64,000 nucleotides of DNA from Cephalopachus bancanus. Taxonomy: Eukaryota > Chordata > Mammalia > Primates > Tarsiidae. Numbering within the stretch: position 1 is the first letter of the stretch; the number at the start of each line of letters is the position of its first letter. The stretch is from the NCBI GenBank assembly GCA_027257055.1, contig JAPVLO010000045.1:1893501-1957500 (forward strand), read 5' to 3'. A model generated the notes under the pieces. That model was not told where the DNA came from, ran no database searches, and saw only the letters and a program-made list of their open reading frames with translations. The position numbers were made by a program, and so were the translations under genes. Shown in pieces: positions 36,401 through 48,793 of the stretch.

Positions 36401-36895
36401 TAAAGTGGTAGAAGACAGAGTTAGACTGTCTTTCATCAAGGTAATATTTATAGCTAAGCAAATCAACATTTCAGCTCTGCAAATCCTAAATTTGTTGCCA
36501 GACAGTATCTGGAGATTGTTTTGTGTGTTTTGATTAAATACAGATTCCTTGAACTTTTTTTTTCCTAACAAAACCAAAATCCTGTGTTAGTTCTTGTTCT
36601 TTGTTTTTTCTAGTTAGGTCTTGTGATAAATGAGATGTCTAATTAATGACTTACTTCACAGGGTATAAAGAGTCTCTTTCTTCATAATCATAGTCACCTA
36701 AATTAATTTTTTCTTCAGTTTGTAGTTGAAAACTAAGTAATGATACTTGAAAAATAAGTATTTGTATTTATTCAAATTAAAACTTTTCTTGATAAAAACA
36801 CAAGTAGAAAAAATTAGCAGTTTTTTTGGTAGTTAGTAAATTATTTGTTTCCAAATTTATGCTTTTCTGTGTGTATATTGCAAAGAATATTTTTT
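33431..36895. other. Mostly unique sequence, no gene seen
   Basis: Contains the MIR at 34385-34500. The 85-codon ORF at 35839-36096 is basic (KKRCKNS, GKKGRQ) but no family is recognised and there is no gene context. Otherwise nothing to report. Confidence 0.45.
34385..34500 (-). mobile_element. MIR SINE
   Basis: Reverse MIR core: 'gaatgagaaaagttatgtcatttttccaagttcacaaaagtaaatggggatggaactgggttcaaacac'. Confidence 0.7.
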
Positions 36896-36899
36896 GTAT

Positions 36900-37080
36900 A
36901 TTTAACAAACATCAGTTGAGTATATCCTATGTTCCAGGCACTGTGGTAGTTACTAAAAAATAAAAATAGAGTGTCCACCCTGGGTCTTTATAGTAAAATC
37001 AGGGAAATAGGGAGTAAAATGATGAAGACAAGTAAGATGAATACTAAGTTATAGGCTTTCAGAGAGTTCACAAAGAGGTC
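36900..37080 (-). mobile_element. L2 LINE 3' end fragment
   Basis: 'aacaaacatcagttgagtatatcctatgttccaggcactgtggtag' is the reverse L2 tail; then 'tgtccaccctgggtctttatag'. Diverged. Confidence 0.6.
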
Positions 37081-37299
37081 TTCAAATAAAAATGAAGGGT
37101 GAATAGTGGCTTCTGGGAGGAGACTTTTTTAAAGAGAAAAAGAAATAAAGAAAACTAAAGTAGTCTGATAAAACTAAAGTAGTCTAGTTTTACTTTTTTA
37201 CTTTTGATTTTTTTAATAGGAGAAAAGGCATAACAAATTATTTAACAAGTATACATGGGAGCCTTTGAATGAGGACCCAACCACCTCAATAAGGTACAG

Positions 37300-37900
37300 A
37301 AGCTTATACATCCTCTCTAGGTTCTAGAAAAAATGTAGGCTCAAAGGATGGCCCCAGACAGGTTATGTTGGTAAGTCAGGTTTAGTGGCAAGATGGGTTA
37401 ACAGAGGAATAAAGGAAGAAGCCTGATTTGCAAAGGTGACTTGTTATATAGATGAAGGTTCATAGGTAGCAGTCCTCAGAGAGAACAGAGAGTAAAAGTC
37501 TCTTTTCAGACTTTTAAAGGTGCCAGACTCTCAATCTCTGATAGTACAATTTACTCAAAATTTATACTCCATAGCCTCTCACCCACCCTTAAGACTAAAT
37601 TAACAAAGGCATGACTCGGGTTCTCCTAATCCCTTCACCAACACATGAGATTGAATTAACAAGGCATGACCCGAGATCTAACCATGCTGATAGTTCCTTA
37701 AGGGGGATGGGAAGTTACAACAAAGAAGTCACCTTGGTCCAAACATGAGAGATATAAGGAAACATGAGAGATGTAAGAAAGCCTCGTTGCCAGAGCCTTC
37801 GCTTTATAACACACCTAAATGAGTCCCAATGAACTGTTGTCTGTTATAATAATACTGAAATGAGAGCTTTGCAGTCAACCCCTCTTCCAAGTTGAAGTTC
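37300..37900. repeat. LTR-like degenerate segment with internal near-repeats
   Basis: Contains 'attaacaaaggcatgactcgg' (about 37600) and again 'attaacaaggcatgacccgag' (about 37655), plus a near-tandem 'aaacatgagagatataagg / aaacatgagagatgtaag' at 37741-37780. The composition and duplicated words resemble an old LTR, but no ends or family are recognised. Confidence 0.35.
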
Positions 37901-38436
37901 CTCTGCTACAAACTGGGTTCTTATGTCTGCTGCCTAGGAAAACCAAAGCAGTCGTTACAATGACAGCCATTAAAAAAGAGAAAGAATTTACGATCACCAT
38001 GCAGCCAAGTGAGGAGGGTATGAGAAATCTCTCAAATCTACCTTCAGTAGTCTGGTTTTATGAATGAGACTTACTAAAGCTTTCCAGACCTGAACAGTAA
38101 CCTCAAGTTTGTACATTTTAGTCCTATGAAAGACTCCACTTGGATATCTGTGCCAGAGTGAGAAACATCATAAAATAGGATTTGTGACATGGGCAAGAGG
38201 ACTTTCCCAATGGGAAGGACAAGCACAGTAGAAACTTTTTTCATATGGTAGCCATAGTCAAGAAGAATGTTCATTACCTCATATGGTTCAGGATATACAC
38301 ACAAAAAAAGTACTGAGTGAGGTTTTCAGAAGGGATAGAAATTGGCAGGTATGGACACAGGCTGATAAAACATAATTGATAACTAAGAATGTAGCACCAT
38401 TCATCCTTACAACCTGCTACAGTTAAAGACTTTAAC

Positions 38437-38737
38437 AATCTAAAATTAGCTGGGTTCGGTGGCTCAGCCTGTAATCCCAGCACTTTGGGAGGCCAAAGCA
38501 AGTGGATTGCCTGAACCCCGGGTTCGAGACCAGCTCAGGCAACTTGGTGAGATCTTGTCTCTACAAAAAATAAAAAATCACCAGCATGGTAGCGTGCACC
38601 TGCTACTTGGAAGGCTGAGGCAGAAGGAATCGCTGGAGCCCAGCTGGTGGACATTGGGGTAGCCATGAGCTTACTACTGCATTCTAGCCTGGGTGACAGA
38701 GTGAGACTCCAATTCCAAAAAAAAAAAAATCTAAAAT
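38437..38737 (+). mobile_element. Alu, lineage-related older copy (copy 7)
   Basis: Body 38447-38727, TSD aatctaaaat at 38437-38446 and 38728-38737. It has the TGGCTCAGC A box but a canonical-like 'cagcactttgggaggcc' and a B box without full T-stem (cccgggttcgagaccagc). It looks like an intermediate between standard Alu and the lineage type. The right-arm palindrome is absent. Confidence 0.93.
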
Positions 38738-39815
38738 CTCTGACATTAAGTGACAGCAAGAAGTAGTGAGGTGAACAGTTAACTAATGAACAAATTAAAG
38801 TTGGCTGCATATACCATGCTAGAAATTCCTAATGTTGTCTATCAGATTTGATGATTTTTAAAAAACAGATTTAATGTTTAAAAGATCATCATGGCAGCAG
38901 GGCAGAGAATGAATAGAATGAAGAGATAGGCAAATTTGAGGACTAGAATCTGAATAGACAGAGGAATAGAAGGAACAACCTGTAGGAAAGGTAGCAAGCC
39001 TCAAAACAGGGCAGTGGTTGTGGTAACAAAAAGAATACAATGAGAGCTGTTTGGGAGTATGAAGTGAAAGGACATGGATTTAGTGCTTAGTAGAAGGGAT
39101 TTGAGTGGGGGTGAAATATCAAAAAGAAATGTCCATGGTTTCCAGGTTTCTGGTTTGGGTACTGGGTAGGTAGCCATGACAGTCACTGAAACAATGATGA
39201 CAAAAGAGGGAAAACATTTGGATGAAGAAGATGAGATCAGTTAGCACTTGCTGTGTTTCAGGTACAGATGAGTTTATAAGTGTCGGTTTGGATTTTAGGT
39301 TATGAGATGGAGTTGGAATACAGACTTGCTATTTCTGTCCTCTTACGTTTGGTAAAGAGATATGCTACTTAAATGGCAAGGCTATTAATTATACCATGTG
39401 TGGATACCTGGACAAGAAACTTAGTTTTTTTTAACAAAGAGTGTTCCTGGGGAGATGGACTATGAAAGACTGGCTCTATATGAACTTGTTATTTTTGTTG
39501 AATACTATGAATTTAAACATGCAACAGATTTGTAAACACATTGTCTAAAGGAAATTACTTATGATGTGATCTAGTTTGTTTGGATAAAATATGTCTCATC
39601 TCACCTGGCATAACATTACTATAAGCCACAAGACACTCTTATTTCTAAGAAATTGAGCAGTGATTTGCCTGATACCTTCTGGTACGGAATTTCTTTGGAA
39701 TTGGGTTTTAAGAAGTTAACCATATTTGCCTTTAAGATGAAACATTAATAAGAAAAGTGTGCTGGACAAGAGCAACTTTAGATCTCAGATATGATTATTA
39801 GTTATTATAAAAACT
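38738..39815. other. Unique sequence, no gene seen
   Basis: Short minus-strand ORFs of about 60 codons without motifs; no repeat recognised. Confidence 0.4.
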
Positions 39816-39819
39816 TTGT

Positions 39820-39962
39820 CAATTTACTTGTACTTCTGGGACCTTAACTTTATCATCTACAAAATGAAGGTGTAATAGTATCTAACTCATTACAGTGTGT
39901 AAGAGATCAATCATGAAACAGGCTAAGTACAGTACCTAGCACGTTAGCAAGCATTAAAAATG
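39820..39962 (+). mobile_element. MIR SINE fragment
   Basis: 'tgggaccttaactttatcatctacaaaatgaaggtgtaatagtatctaactc' then 'ctaagtacagtacctagcacgttagcaagcattaaaaatg' follows the MIR 3' half. Confidence 0.65.
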
Positions 39963-40158
39963 TTATATTTTAGTAATATACAACATAACTGAGAATAAGA
40001 ATAATAAAAACTACTATATAAATAAAAATTGAAATAGAAACATGTAAAAAACAACTAAAATGTTTTCTAATAGAGAATAAAGTTCTTAAAGTTAGAAACT
40101 GTGACTTTTTGTTTCTGTATGATCTAAGTATATGAAACTTTCAAAGAGAACATTAAAA

Positions 40159-40465
40159 TGTCAGTTAAGCTGGGCTCGGTGGCTCAGCCTGTAATACCGT
40201 GCCTTTGGGAGGCTGAGGTGAGTGGATTGCCTGAGCCTGCGGGTTCGAGACCCACCTGGGCAGCGAGACCTCATCTCTACAATAAATCAAAAAATCAGCC
40301 GGGCATGGTAGTGCATGCCTGTAATTCCGGCTACTTGGAAGGCTGAGGCGGAAGGATCGCCGGAGCCCAGCAGGTCGAGGCTGCGGTGGCTGGGAGCGGC
40401 CACTGCACTGGTAACACAGTGAGACTCCAACTCAAAAAAAAAAAAAAAAGAAAATTGTCAGTTAA
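40159..40465 (+). mobile_element. Alu, lineage-specific type (copy 8), full length
   Basis: Body 40169-40455, TSD tgtcagttaa at 40159-40168 and 40456-40465. A box TGGCTCAGC, B box GCGGGTTCGAGACCCAC (one stem mismatch), right-arm hairpin GTGGCTGGGAGCGGCCAC with a G-U pair. A short deletion near 40409 removes the 'ctccagtctggg' region. Confidence 0.96.
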
Positions 40466-40478
40466 AATTTGAGACTAT

Positions 40479-41165
<687 letters not shown>

Positions 41166-41457
41166 GCTCACACTTCAGGATATCTCACTTACATGACCAC
41201 ACCCAAGGCCCAAGGCTTTAGGAAGAAAATTCGCTTTTGTTTTGTAAAGTTTGCAAAAGTAAGACACTAACTGCAATGGATTAAGACTATTGTCCTTTTC
41301 CACTCCAATTTCCCTTTCAGCTGCTACTCTTTGTGTTGGGTGTCATTGAAGAAGCTTCTGGAATTTTGTAGATATGACTACAAGGAAGTTACACTGATAC
41401 ATTTATTTAACTGCTTTATCTAGGGACCACAATTAGCCTAAAACCCAGAGAAGGATC

Positions 41458-41800
41458 TTTTTTTTTTTTTTTTTTTTAAGGAGGATTTATTGAGAGGACA
41501 GAAAAGCTCCCATAGTGGGAGGAGACCTGGGGGGGTTGCCCCCAAAAATCTTATTGTCACACTAACTTCTAGGTGAGATACTTCTAGTCATCCTGATATA
41601 TAGATGTCTTCCAGAAACACTCCTGTCATGAGCTGCCTAATTGACCCTGTGTCATGACTTAATGGTTCAGGGCCAGAGATTGACTGCAAAAGGGATAAGA
41701 CCTACAATTTTCACCACAAAGACAGAAATGGGTAATGGAGAACAAGATGTACAGAGCCAGAAGTTCATCTGTGGAAAATTCCTACAAATTTTCTAGCTCA
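41458..41800 (-). mobile_element. Poly(A)-tailed ERV-LTR-like (U3-R) insert
   Basis: A 20-bp T run (41458-41477) is followed by 'aaggaggatttattgagagg' and on to 'ggttgccc' at 41541, related to the insert at 3971-4044. On the minus strand this is GGGCAACC..., a CTCCCACTATGGGAG hairpin and AATAAA about 10 bases before an A tail. Sequence further upstream on that strand ('gtcatgacaggagtgtttctggaagacat'-like, 41560-41700) fits a U3 but I cannot name the family. A genomic A tail after R means retroposition of a polyadenylated transcript, not a provirus. No TSD found; the right limit is a guess. Confidence 0.55.
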
Positions 41801-42187
41801 TAGGTGAGAGAGAATTGACAGAGGTTTTCCCACTTAAAAAAAATTATGTTACTGTAGTGATTTGGAATCTAAAATAAAATGTTCTAAACTATCAGTAATA
41901 TTTTTTAAAATCAACACATTTTGATCAAGCATACTATAAGAAAAACAGAATCATGTTTTTATTCTTTCTGCAGAAAATATCACATTGTTCCTATGTAAGG
42001 GCACTTGAAGAATGCAACCAAAATACAGAGAAGTATTATAGAGGTATGCTGGGCAGTTGATAAAAATATTATGCTATTTTTTTCTAAATTTTGTGGTGTC
42101 TGTGACACCTGTCACCCTTTAAAATTTATAATTTGTTGTGATTCTTTTTCTCATGCAAAATAAAAATTACCTATTAATTTTGTAATC

Positions 42188-42486
42188 TTTTTTTTTTTTC
42201 TTTTGAGTCAGGATCTTACTCTGTTGCCCAGGCTGGAGCACAGTGTCATGATCATTGCTCACTGCAGCCTCCACCTCCTGGGAAGGTGATCCTTCCATCT
42301 TAGCTTCCTGAGTGGCTAGGACTACAAACACATGTCACCACACTCGGCTAATTTTTCTGACTTTTTTTATAGAGATGAGGTCACACTTGTTGCCCAGGAT
42401 GGTCTCAAACTCCAAGACTCAAGCAATACACCTGCTTTGGCCTCCCAAAGGTCTGGAATTACAAATTTGAGCCACCACACCCGACC
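42188..42486 (-). mobile_element. Older Alu (AluJ-like)
   Basis: Reverse Alu with 'gagtcaggatcttactctgttgcccaggctggagcacagtg', 'tggctaggactacaaacacatgtcaccac' and 'cctcccaaaggtctggaattac'. Diverged; lacks the lineage-type marks. Confidence 0.9.
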
Positions 42487-45400
42487 AGTTAACTTTTATT
42501 TTCTTGAAAATATTACCACAAATGGTGTAGTTTTTGATGCACCCAAACCCTATGTGACACTCAACACGTATTAAGTATTATACTAGAAAAGGAGAAACAC
42601 ATGCTCCTCTGGAAACTGCTGGGGAGGTTTTAGCTTTTCCTCTTCTTGTTCTTTTGTGTGATAACAGTATTTATCAGGTTGGTGAATGTCACAGATATGC
42701 TCACATTGAATGAGTCAGATCATTGGGGCTGAATGATGGCTAGTATACACAGGTAGCACATTTATCTCTTCAAAATTGACTTACACTATTGTCAAAAAAA
42801 TTGGCTAATTAGAATATCCTTGTTCTCTGAGAGTGAAGACCCAATTTTTTACTCACAAGTGAAGAGACGAAATCCACTTAGGGTGACTCTTCCTTTGCAT
42901 ATACCCTGGACATTTCAATAAGAATATTGAATTGAGAAGCTCTCCCCTAAAGCACACATTTGGTGTCTAAAATAATCTTGTCATTACAAATATTTTCAGA
43001 TTACCCAAAATAACTTCTTCTATACATCAGTGTTTTCATAGTTGTTGAGAGCCTTATAGCTGTCATGTGTTTAATAACTTGAATTAAGAAAGTGTAGGTT
43101 TACTTTATATACTCATGTCAAAGACACCAGAGGAAAGGGAAAATTCCATGTGATTCACTGTAAACATTTTCATATTATTTTATCTGGTTTCCCAAAAAAG
43201 TTTTGCTAGGGAGATTATATTTACATATGAAGTAATACTTGTAAAAGTAAGAAAAGAAACTTTAAAAAAATATCCTTTGTTGCCTTGGGCCCTTATATTA
43301 GTGAGAAATTCTTTAGAATATATGGTTTTCCGAGTATGAACTCAATGCTGATAACCGTGTGTGGGAAACAAGTCCAATGTTGAGAAGATAAAGCAATGAA
43401 GTTTTCAAAGGTACACCCGGTGGCGTTTCATCCAGAAGGTGAGGACTGGACGACAGATCTTCTGAGGCTGACAGCAGTCAGGGATACCTAATATCAGCTG
43501 AAGCTGAGAAGCTACAAAGTCAAAAAAGAATCCTCTGAACTTGTCTCCCTGAGTATTCAAGCGTTACTTAAAAGCTTCAACTTTCCTAGCTAAAAAGTTA
43601 GGGTGGGGTGGAGAGGGGGAGGCCGGAAATCAAGCCAAGAATTATAATGGTATTCCTAAAGAGAAGATTCTGTCTCTCCTGCTTGCTTGCGTTTGTACAA
43701 GAGAACTTCAAAAGGAAGACTGTCAGGCATTTAGAAGTATAGATACCGGAGTGGCGTGTTATATTTGTTAGCTTATGGCACCACGTTCTACCTCAGTGTA
43801 TTTGCTTCTGTGCTCATGACTTTGGACTGTGATCTTCTCTACCTCTTCTAAGTGGCTATGTTCATTTAGAACTGTAGTCTAAAAGAAAAGGGGAAATTAT
43901 ATATAAAGATATATGCAAAGAAACAGCCAGGATCGGGAAATGTATTTTGCTTATGTGCGAGAAACATAAGAAAAGGATGTGCGGCAGAATCATTTTAGTA
44001 CTTACATTTCAAATCTTACCACATTGTACCTTTTTGAATAGTACTATAGCACAGCTTTTGGCACATGGACGTTACTCAGCATTTAATCTAAAGTTTTACA
44101 GCAAAATTAAAAGGATTTGATATACTCACACAGACAGGAAAGAAATCCGATGGATTTTATCCTATAAAACAAAGCCTCTAAAAGTGAGTAAAATTCTTTG
44201 GTTTCATATCATATACAAAATAAGCAGAGTAATAATCCTTGTTATTGTAAATGTATGCAAAATTCCTTCCCTTTTTGTTACATTAAATACTGTGATGTCA
44301 TAGGGTTTCAGAAACCGTTGTTTTATGCCACAAGTTTATTAGGAAAGGCAAAAGTAGGGGTGGAAAAGTAGGCATTGTAATGCCCTTTTGTCTTTTACTA
44401 GCTCTCTTTTTTGAGTAATCGTTGTGACCTCACTTCCCCAATGTGGGGAAGGATTGAGTTATATTTTGACTTGCTACTATTTTTAAATCCACACATTGCA
44501 TCATTCAAAACATATGTTTTAATCAAATCAAGCAAAGATGTCTAGGGTGATTAGCCTGGGATTTTCATTCCTTGAATTCTCTTGGCCTTGGATACTCAAC
44601 TCCTCCTCCTTTACATTCCCCAGATACTGTTGATTTCTCCCGTTATAAGCTTTACATCGTTCGTGTTTATTTTAGCTTGTTTGCGTGAAAGTTGACACCA
44701 TACAGTGACAGGAATCACATTCCGAGCCTAAATGTTTCACATGTAACAGGGACTTTTAACTAAGAGACCCAATGATGCCAACTGCAAAATAATCTGTCAT
44801 TTCTGGATAGTCTGCATTGTTTTATTAGAGTAAAGGTCAGAGTGACTAAAATGATGTTTTAACATAAATTGTCCTATAATAAAGTTGGTGGAAGAGATTG
44901 ATAAAATAGAAATTAGAAAAATAATAATGATAAGAGAAAAAGGAAGTACTGTAAAATTAATATTTGCACCTCCTGTTTGTTGTCATCTAGCAAATGGCTA
45001 TCCTTTCTTCATTCTAGGTGGGTAGGAAGGATGTGGCTTGAAATCATTGTCTATAAACAGGCATGGAAGGGAGTATTTTCTGATGTGAAAATGTTAACAT
45101 CAAACATGCAAGTCAAAAAATGGAAAGGAGCAGGGGATTTGGGGTTTTTTTCTCAAATAAAATTAATTTCTTCCACTTAGAGTGATTGCTTTAAATCTGG
45201 AAGTGAGGTTTAAACTTAAGACACAAAAGGAACAATCAGTGAGTCAAATCCATAGTGGTACATAGAGAGTGAAAGTGTAATATTTGTTTAACAAATAATT
45301 TCCTTCACATAAAGGTACTGAAACCATCCAGGCAGCTCAGTTCTTCAGCCAGAGTTGCACTGGTGGGACTACTAGAGGTGAAGAATCTTTTATTAGATTT

Positions 45401-47649
45401 CCTGCTAAAATCTGAAGAAGGCCATCATCTCCTCCCCATGCATATTTTGCTTGAGTGTCCCATTCCCCATGTTCATGTTTCACTATAACCTTGAAATACA
45501 AAACAAGCCTCCTGATGGTCTTCATGCACGTGTTAATTCACATGGAAACAAACACCACAGACTACGACTGCTAGGTTTCTATGGCATGAACAGCACATTT
45601 TGCTTACTGAAGAGAAAAGGCAGGAGGCAGCCTATTGTATTGTAGCAGTTATCTCTGAGTGAATAGAAGGAATTGCTTCCAAATGCAATAACAGAATTAC
45701 TGTAGATTAGTGTAGCATTTGTGTGTTAGTGCTGAGGTAAAATTGTTTCCTCTGTTGCATGACCATGATCTTGAAAGTTTTTATTTTATTCCAATAATGG
45801 AGATGCTCGATCACATACTGAGCCAGGTAAATCACAAAGCCGGCTCTTCAGCAGTCCTGGGCAGGCCCTAACTAATGCCATAGCTGAGGACTGCATTAAC
45901 CACAATTCTGATGAATAAAATCTGACACAAGCTCATTTGATTTGGCTACAGTGGGAATAGAGACTTTTATTCAGAAATACAATAATACAACAATAACAAA
46001 TGCTCTCATTTCACGTTGAATAAAAGAAGCCCAGGTACTATCTGTTGCAGCCTGTAGTCTTTCATTAGGAAGGACAGCAGGCCTGGTTCATGAACACTGG
46101 ATAGCAATGAAAGAAATAGAAACTTGTGATCCGAGGGGAGTATTTATGTACATTTGAGGATGAAATAGCCAAGGCACAGCAACACTCTAGTATCAATTAC
46201 ATGTGACTGCTTAAACATTTTAACTTGAAACACAAAAAGAAATTGTGATTCAGCACCGCACAGCACAGGAATAGCCTATAGCTTCAGCTTTGAAGTAAAT
46301 GACCCACTTTTCCTTCATAAGTTCCCATGAAAATTAGGTCACATCTTACTTCAACTGTTGACAAATTTGAGATCAGTTCAAGCATTGCATTAAAATTGAA
46401 TGGACACTATAACTTTATCCTTTGAATGTGCAGACTGGGAAAGAATTATCTCCTTATGTTAGATTTGACTTAAGTAAGAAGCAGACCTTTCTGCCCTCAC
46501 GAGTTTATAGGGAAAGTAAGAGAGTCAACAGATGATAGATTTGAAATACTGCTAAGAAGACAACCTCTATAATAATAATTTTGAAAAATGAACATGAAAT
46601 TCCATAAAAAGTACCCAATTTCCAGGAAAACAAGTAAGAAAAAGTTATTGAAAAATATGGTTTCATTATTATGTACCCCATGCCAATTTCCCAGTCAAGA
46701 TCCCATCCAATCACTCCACGATAAAAGGTTCTGAGGTAAAGAGGCTTAGAAATGGAACTAATTGCATCTGTCAAGCTAAATCAGAGAATAGAAGGATTTT
46801 TATTTGTGCTATTCTTATATTCAAAATATGATTGTCCCTCTCTGTTGTTAGGAATCGGGGTTAGTTTGGAAAGTGTTCAAAGATACTAAATCAGAGGATC
46901 TAGAATTTTCAACTTCTACGTTTGGCTCCCACCTCCTTTTCCACACTAGACTCTCAAGAAACCATGAACTCAAAGTGTGAGGACAAATGCTAAATTTAAA
47001 AGTGCCTCAATTCCTGTCAGCTGGCCCCCAATGTTCTGTCACAAAGCTCTCTGGACAGCTGGGCCGTGCACTTGGCTCAGCTCAAGAGGCTCACGGCTCA
47101 AGAGGAGCCTCTGGATTCATTTATCTCCTTCTTAGCTGCAGCTGCCCACCAGAACCAGAGCTGGGGTTTCCAAGTTCCGGAGAGATTGGAGGGTGTTGCT
47201 GCAGTGCCTGCCTCAACTAGGAAGCTGGTAAATGTGATGCCATCAGTATTTCCCTCAGACCAATCAAATTAGCTCCACCTTTTCCCAGAGCAGAGGACCA
47301 GAGTTAGAGGAGGCAAGAAAAAGAGTGGGAAAAATTCAGCTCCAGTAGAAAGAAAGTGGTGCTGAGAGTTGCCTTCCTGTCCGGAGGCTGTTAGCTCTGT
47401 GTGGAAAAAATGAATAATCAATTCCATGTGCAGCTTTATTCCGTGGAACTGGAAAGGGGAAAGGGGAAAGAGCAAGACATGGTTCTTGTTCTCAAAAAGA
47501 CTCAGGTGTAGAATTAAAAAAAAAAGGGCTCTCATCATAATACAAAGTAGTAAATGCTTTGTGTGCTTATAACCCAGTTTACATAGGAAGTCCAAAGAGG
47601 CAATTACTTCTCCCACCATGAATTTGAGTGGTGAGAAATGATTAAAATA
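42487..47649. other. Repeat-poor island, no gene seen
   Basis: 5.2 kb with no recognisable Alu, L1 or DNA transposon. Several patches are GC-richer than the surroundings and hold CpGs: 43410-43640, 45300-45640, 45830-46120, 46990-47440. 47085-47110 has a short near-tandem 'ggctcaagagga'-type repeat. The 157-codon minus-strand ORF at 47269-47742 runs out of this island into the Alu/Tigger junction, so it is not a gene. The patches could be conserved non-coding elements, which needs alignment to decide. Confidence 0.5.
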
Positions 47650-48275
47650 GGCCAGGTGTAGTGGCTCATGCCTGTGCAGTAAGTCCTCTATATGCAAACG
47701 AGTTTTGTTCCAAGAGTGCATTCGTAAGTTCAATTTATCCATAAGTCCAACAAGGTTAGTCTAGGTATCCAACTAATACAGTTGGCTATATAGTACTGTA
47801 CTTATTATTGCACTGAACAACTTATTGTACTGTAATAGTTAAAGTTGCAATATATTTCACACAAATATTTAACAAACACACACACACAATTTATTCTTAT
47901 AGTATAGTACATTGAAAAGTACAGTTGTACAGTATGTAATTGGACATGTGAACACACATTCGCATCTTTTGAAAGCTTGCAACTTGAAGGTTTATATATA
48001 GGGAGCTTACTGTAATCCTAGCACATTGGGAGACCTGAGGCAGGAGGATTGCCTGAGGCCAGTAGTTCAAAACCTGTCTGGGCAACATAGCCAGACCACC
48101 GTCCCTATATTAAAAAAAAAAAAAAATTAGCTGGGCATGGTGGCATGCACCTGTAGTTCCAACTACTTGGGAAGCTGAGGTGGGAAGATCACTTAAGCTC
48201 AGGAGTTCAAGGCTGCAGTGAGCTGTGAATGTGCCACGGCATTCCAGCCTGGAAAGCATATCTGTCAGTGAAAGC
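47650..48275 (+). mobile_element. AluJ-like element split by a DNA transposon
   Basis: First 27 bp of an Alu (ggccaggtgtagtggctcatgcctg) end at 47676 and resume at 48013 with 'taatcctagcacattgggag', continuing to 'cattccagcctgg' at about 48252. 47677-48012 is the inserted element. The Alu has the canonical CATGCC A-box region. Confidence 0.9.
47677..48012. mobile_element. Tigger-type (Tc/mariner) MITE inside the Alu
   Basis: 336 bp with terminal inverted repeats: CAGTAAGTCCTCTATATGC at the left and the reverse match 'tatatagggagcttactg' at the right. The target is the TA in Alu 'cctgtaatcc': TA remains at 48013-48014 and is TG at 47675-47676. TA duplication and a CAGT start fit Tigger-derived non-autonomous elements; MER44-like is my best guess. 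A diverged CA run lies at 47876-47888. Confidence 0.85.
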
Positions 48276-48289
48276 AAAAGGGGAGAAGG

Positions 48290-48780
48290 TAGAGATGGCT
48301 ACAAGAATTAACGAGACAGGGAATTACGCTACACATAATGGTGAGTGCAGTGGCTAGGGATCTGGGGCTAGAGAAGGGGCAGGAGGGAAGGATCTGGAAA
48401 AGATCAAAGAAAGGTTTGCTGTAGACTATTCAGGAAGAACTTTGAGTGTCCTACTGAGATCTTAAGAGCTTTATGAAGAGAAATAGAATGATCAGGTCAG
48501 TGTTTACCATAGATTATTCTGGCAACAGTCTGAAAGATGGACTTGAGGCAAGAAGGATAAAGGTAGAGACACCAGTAAGCAGGCGCATGCAGCTGTCAAA
48601 AAGGTGGTTGCATCAATACAGACCGAGAGGCGTGGTGGGTCCAGCAAGGCTGGATTACTCAGTGGACACTGAAGCACCAAATATATTTTTAGAATGCTTT
48701 GACATTTTAGAGATCAAAGATGTTAAAGTTGCCAGGATGGGGGAAAAAATAAATCAATTTTGTTGGACTTCTTTATACTT
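48290..48780 (-). repeat. Ancient mammalian-wide LINE-like fragment
   Basis: 'tgtcctactgagatcttaagagctttatgaagagaaatagaatgatcaggtcagtg' and 'aggcaagaaggataaaggtagagacaccagtaagcagg' match, in diverged form, a very common ancient repeat ('gggagtgacatgatc...', 'agaccagttaggaggc'). The 115-codon ORF at 48473-48820 is its by-product. Confidence 0.5.
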
Positions 48781-48793
48781 GCTTTATGAACGG

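Noticed and set aside
47269..47742. 157-codon minus-strand ORF (longest in the window)
   Set aside because: It spans unique sequence, the start of an Alu and the end of a Tigger-type MITE, and has no domain. Chance ORF.
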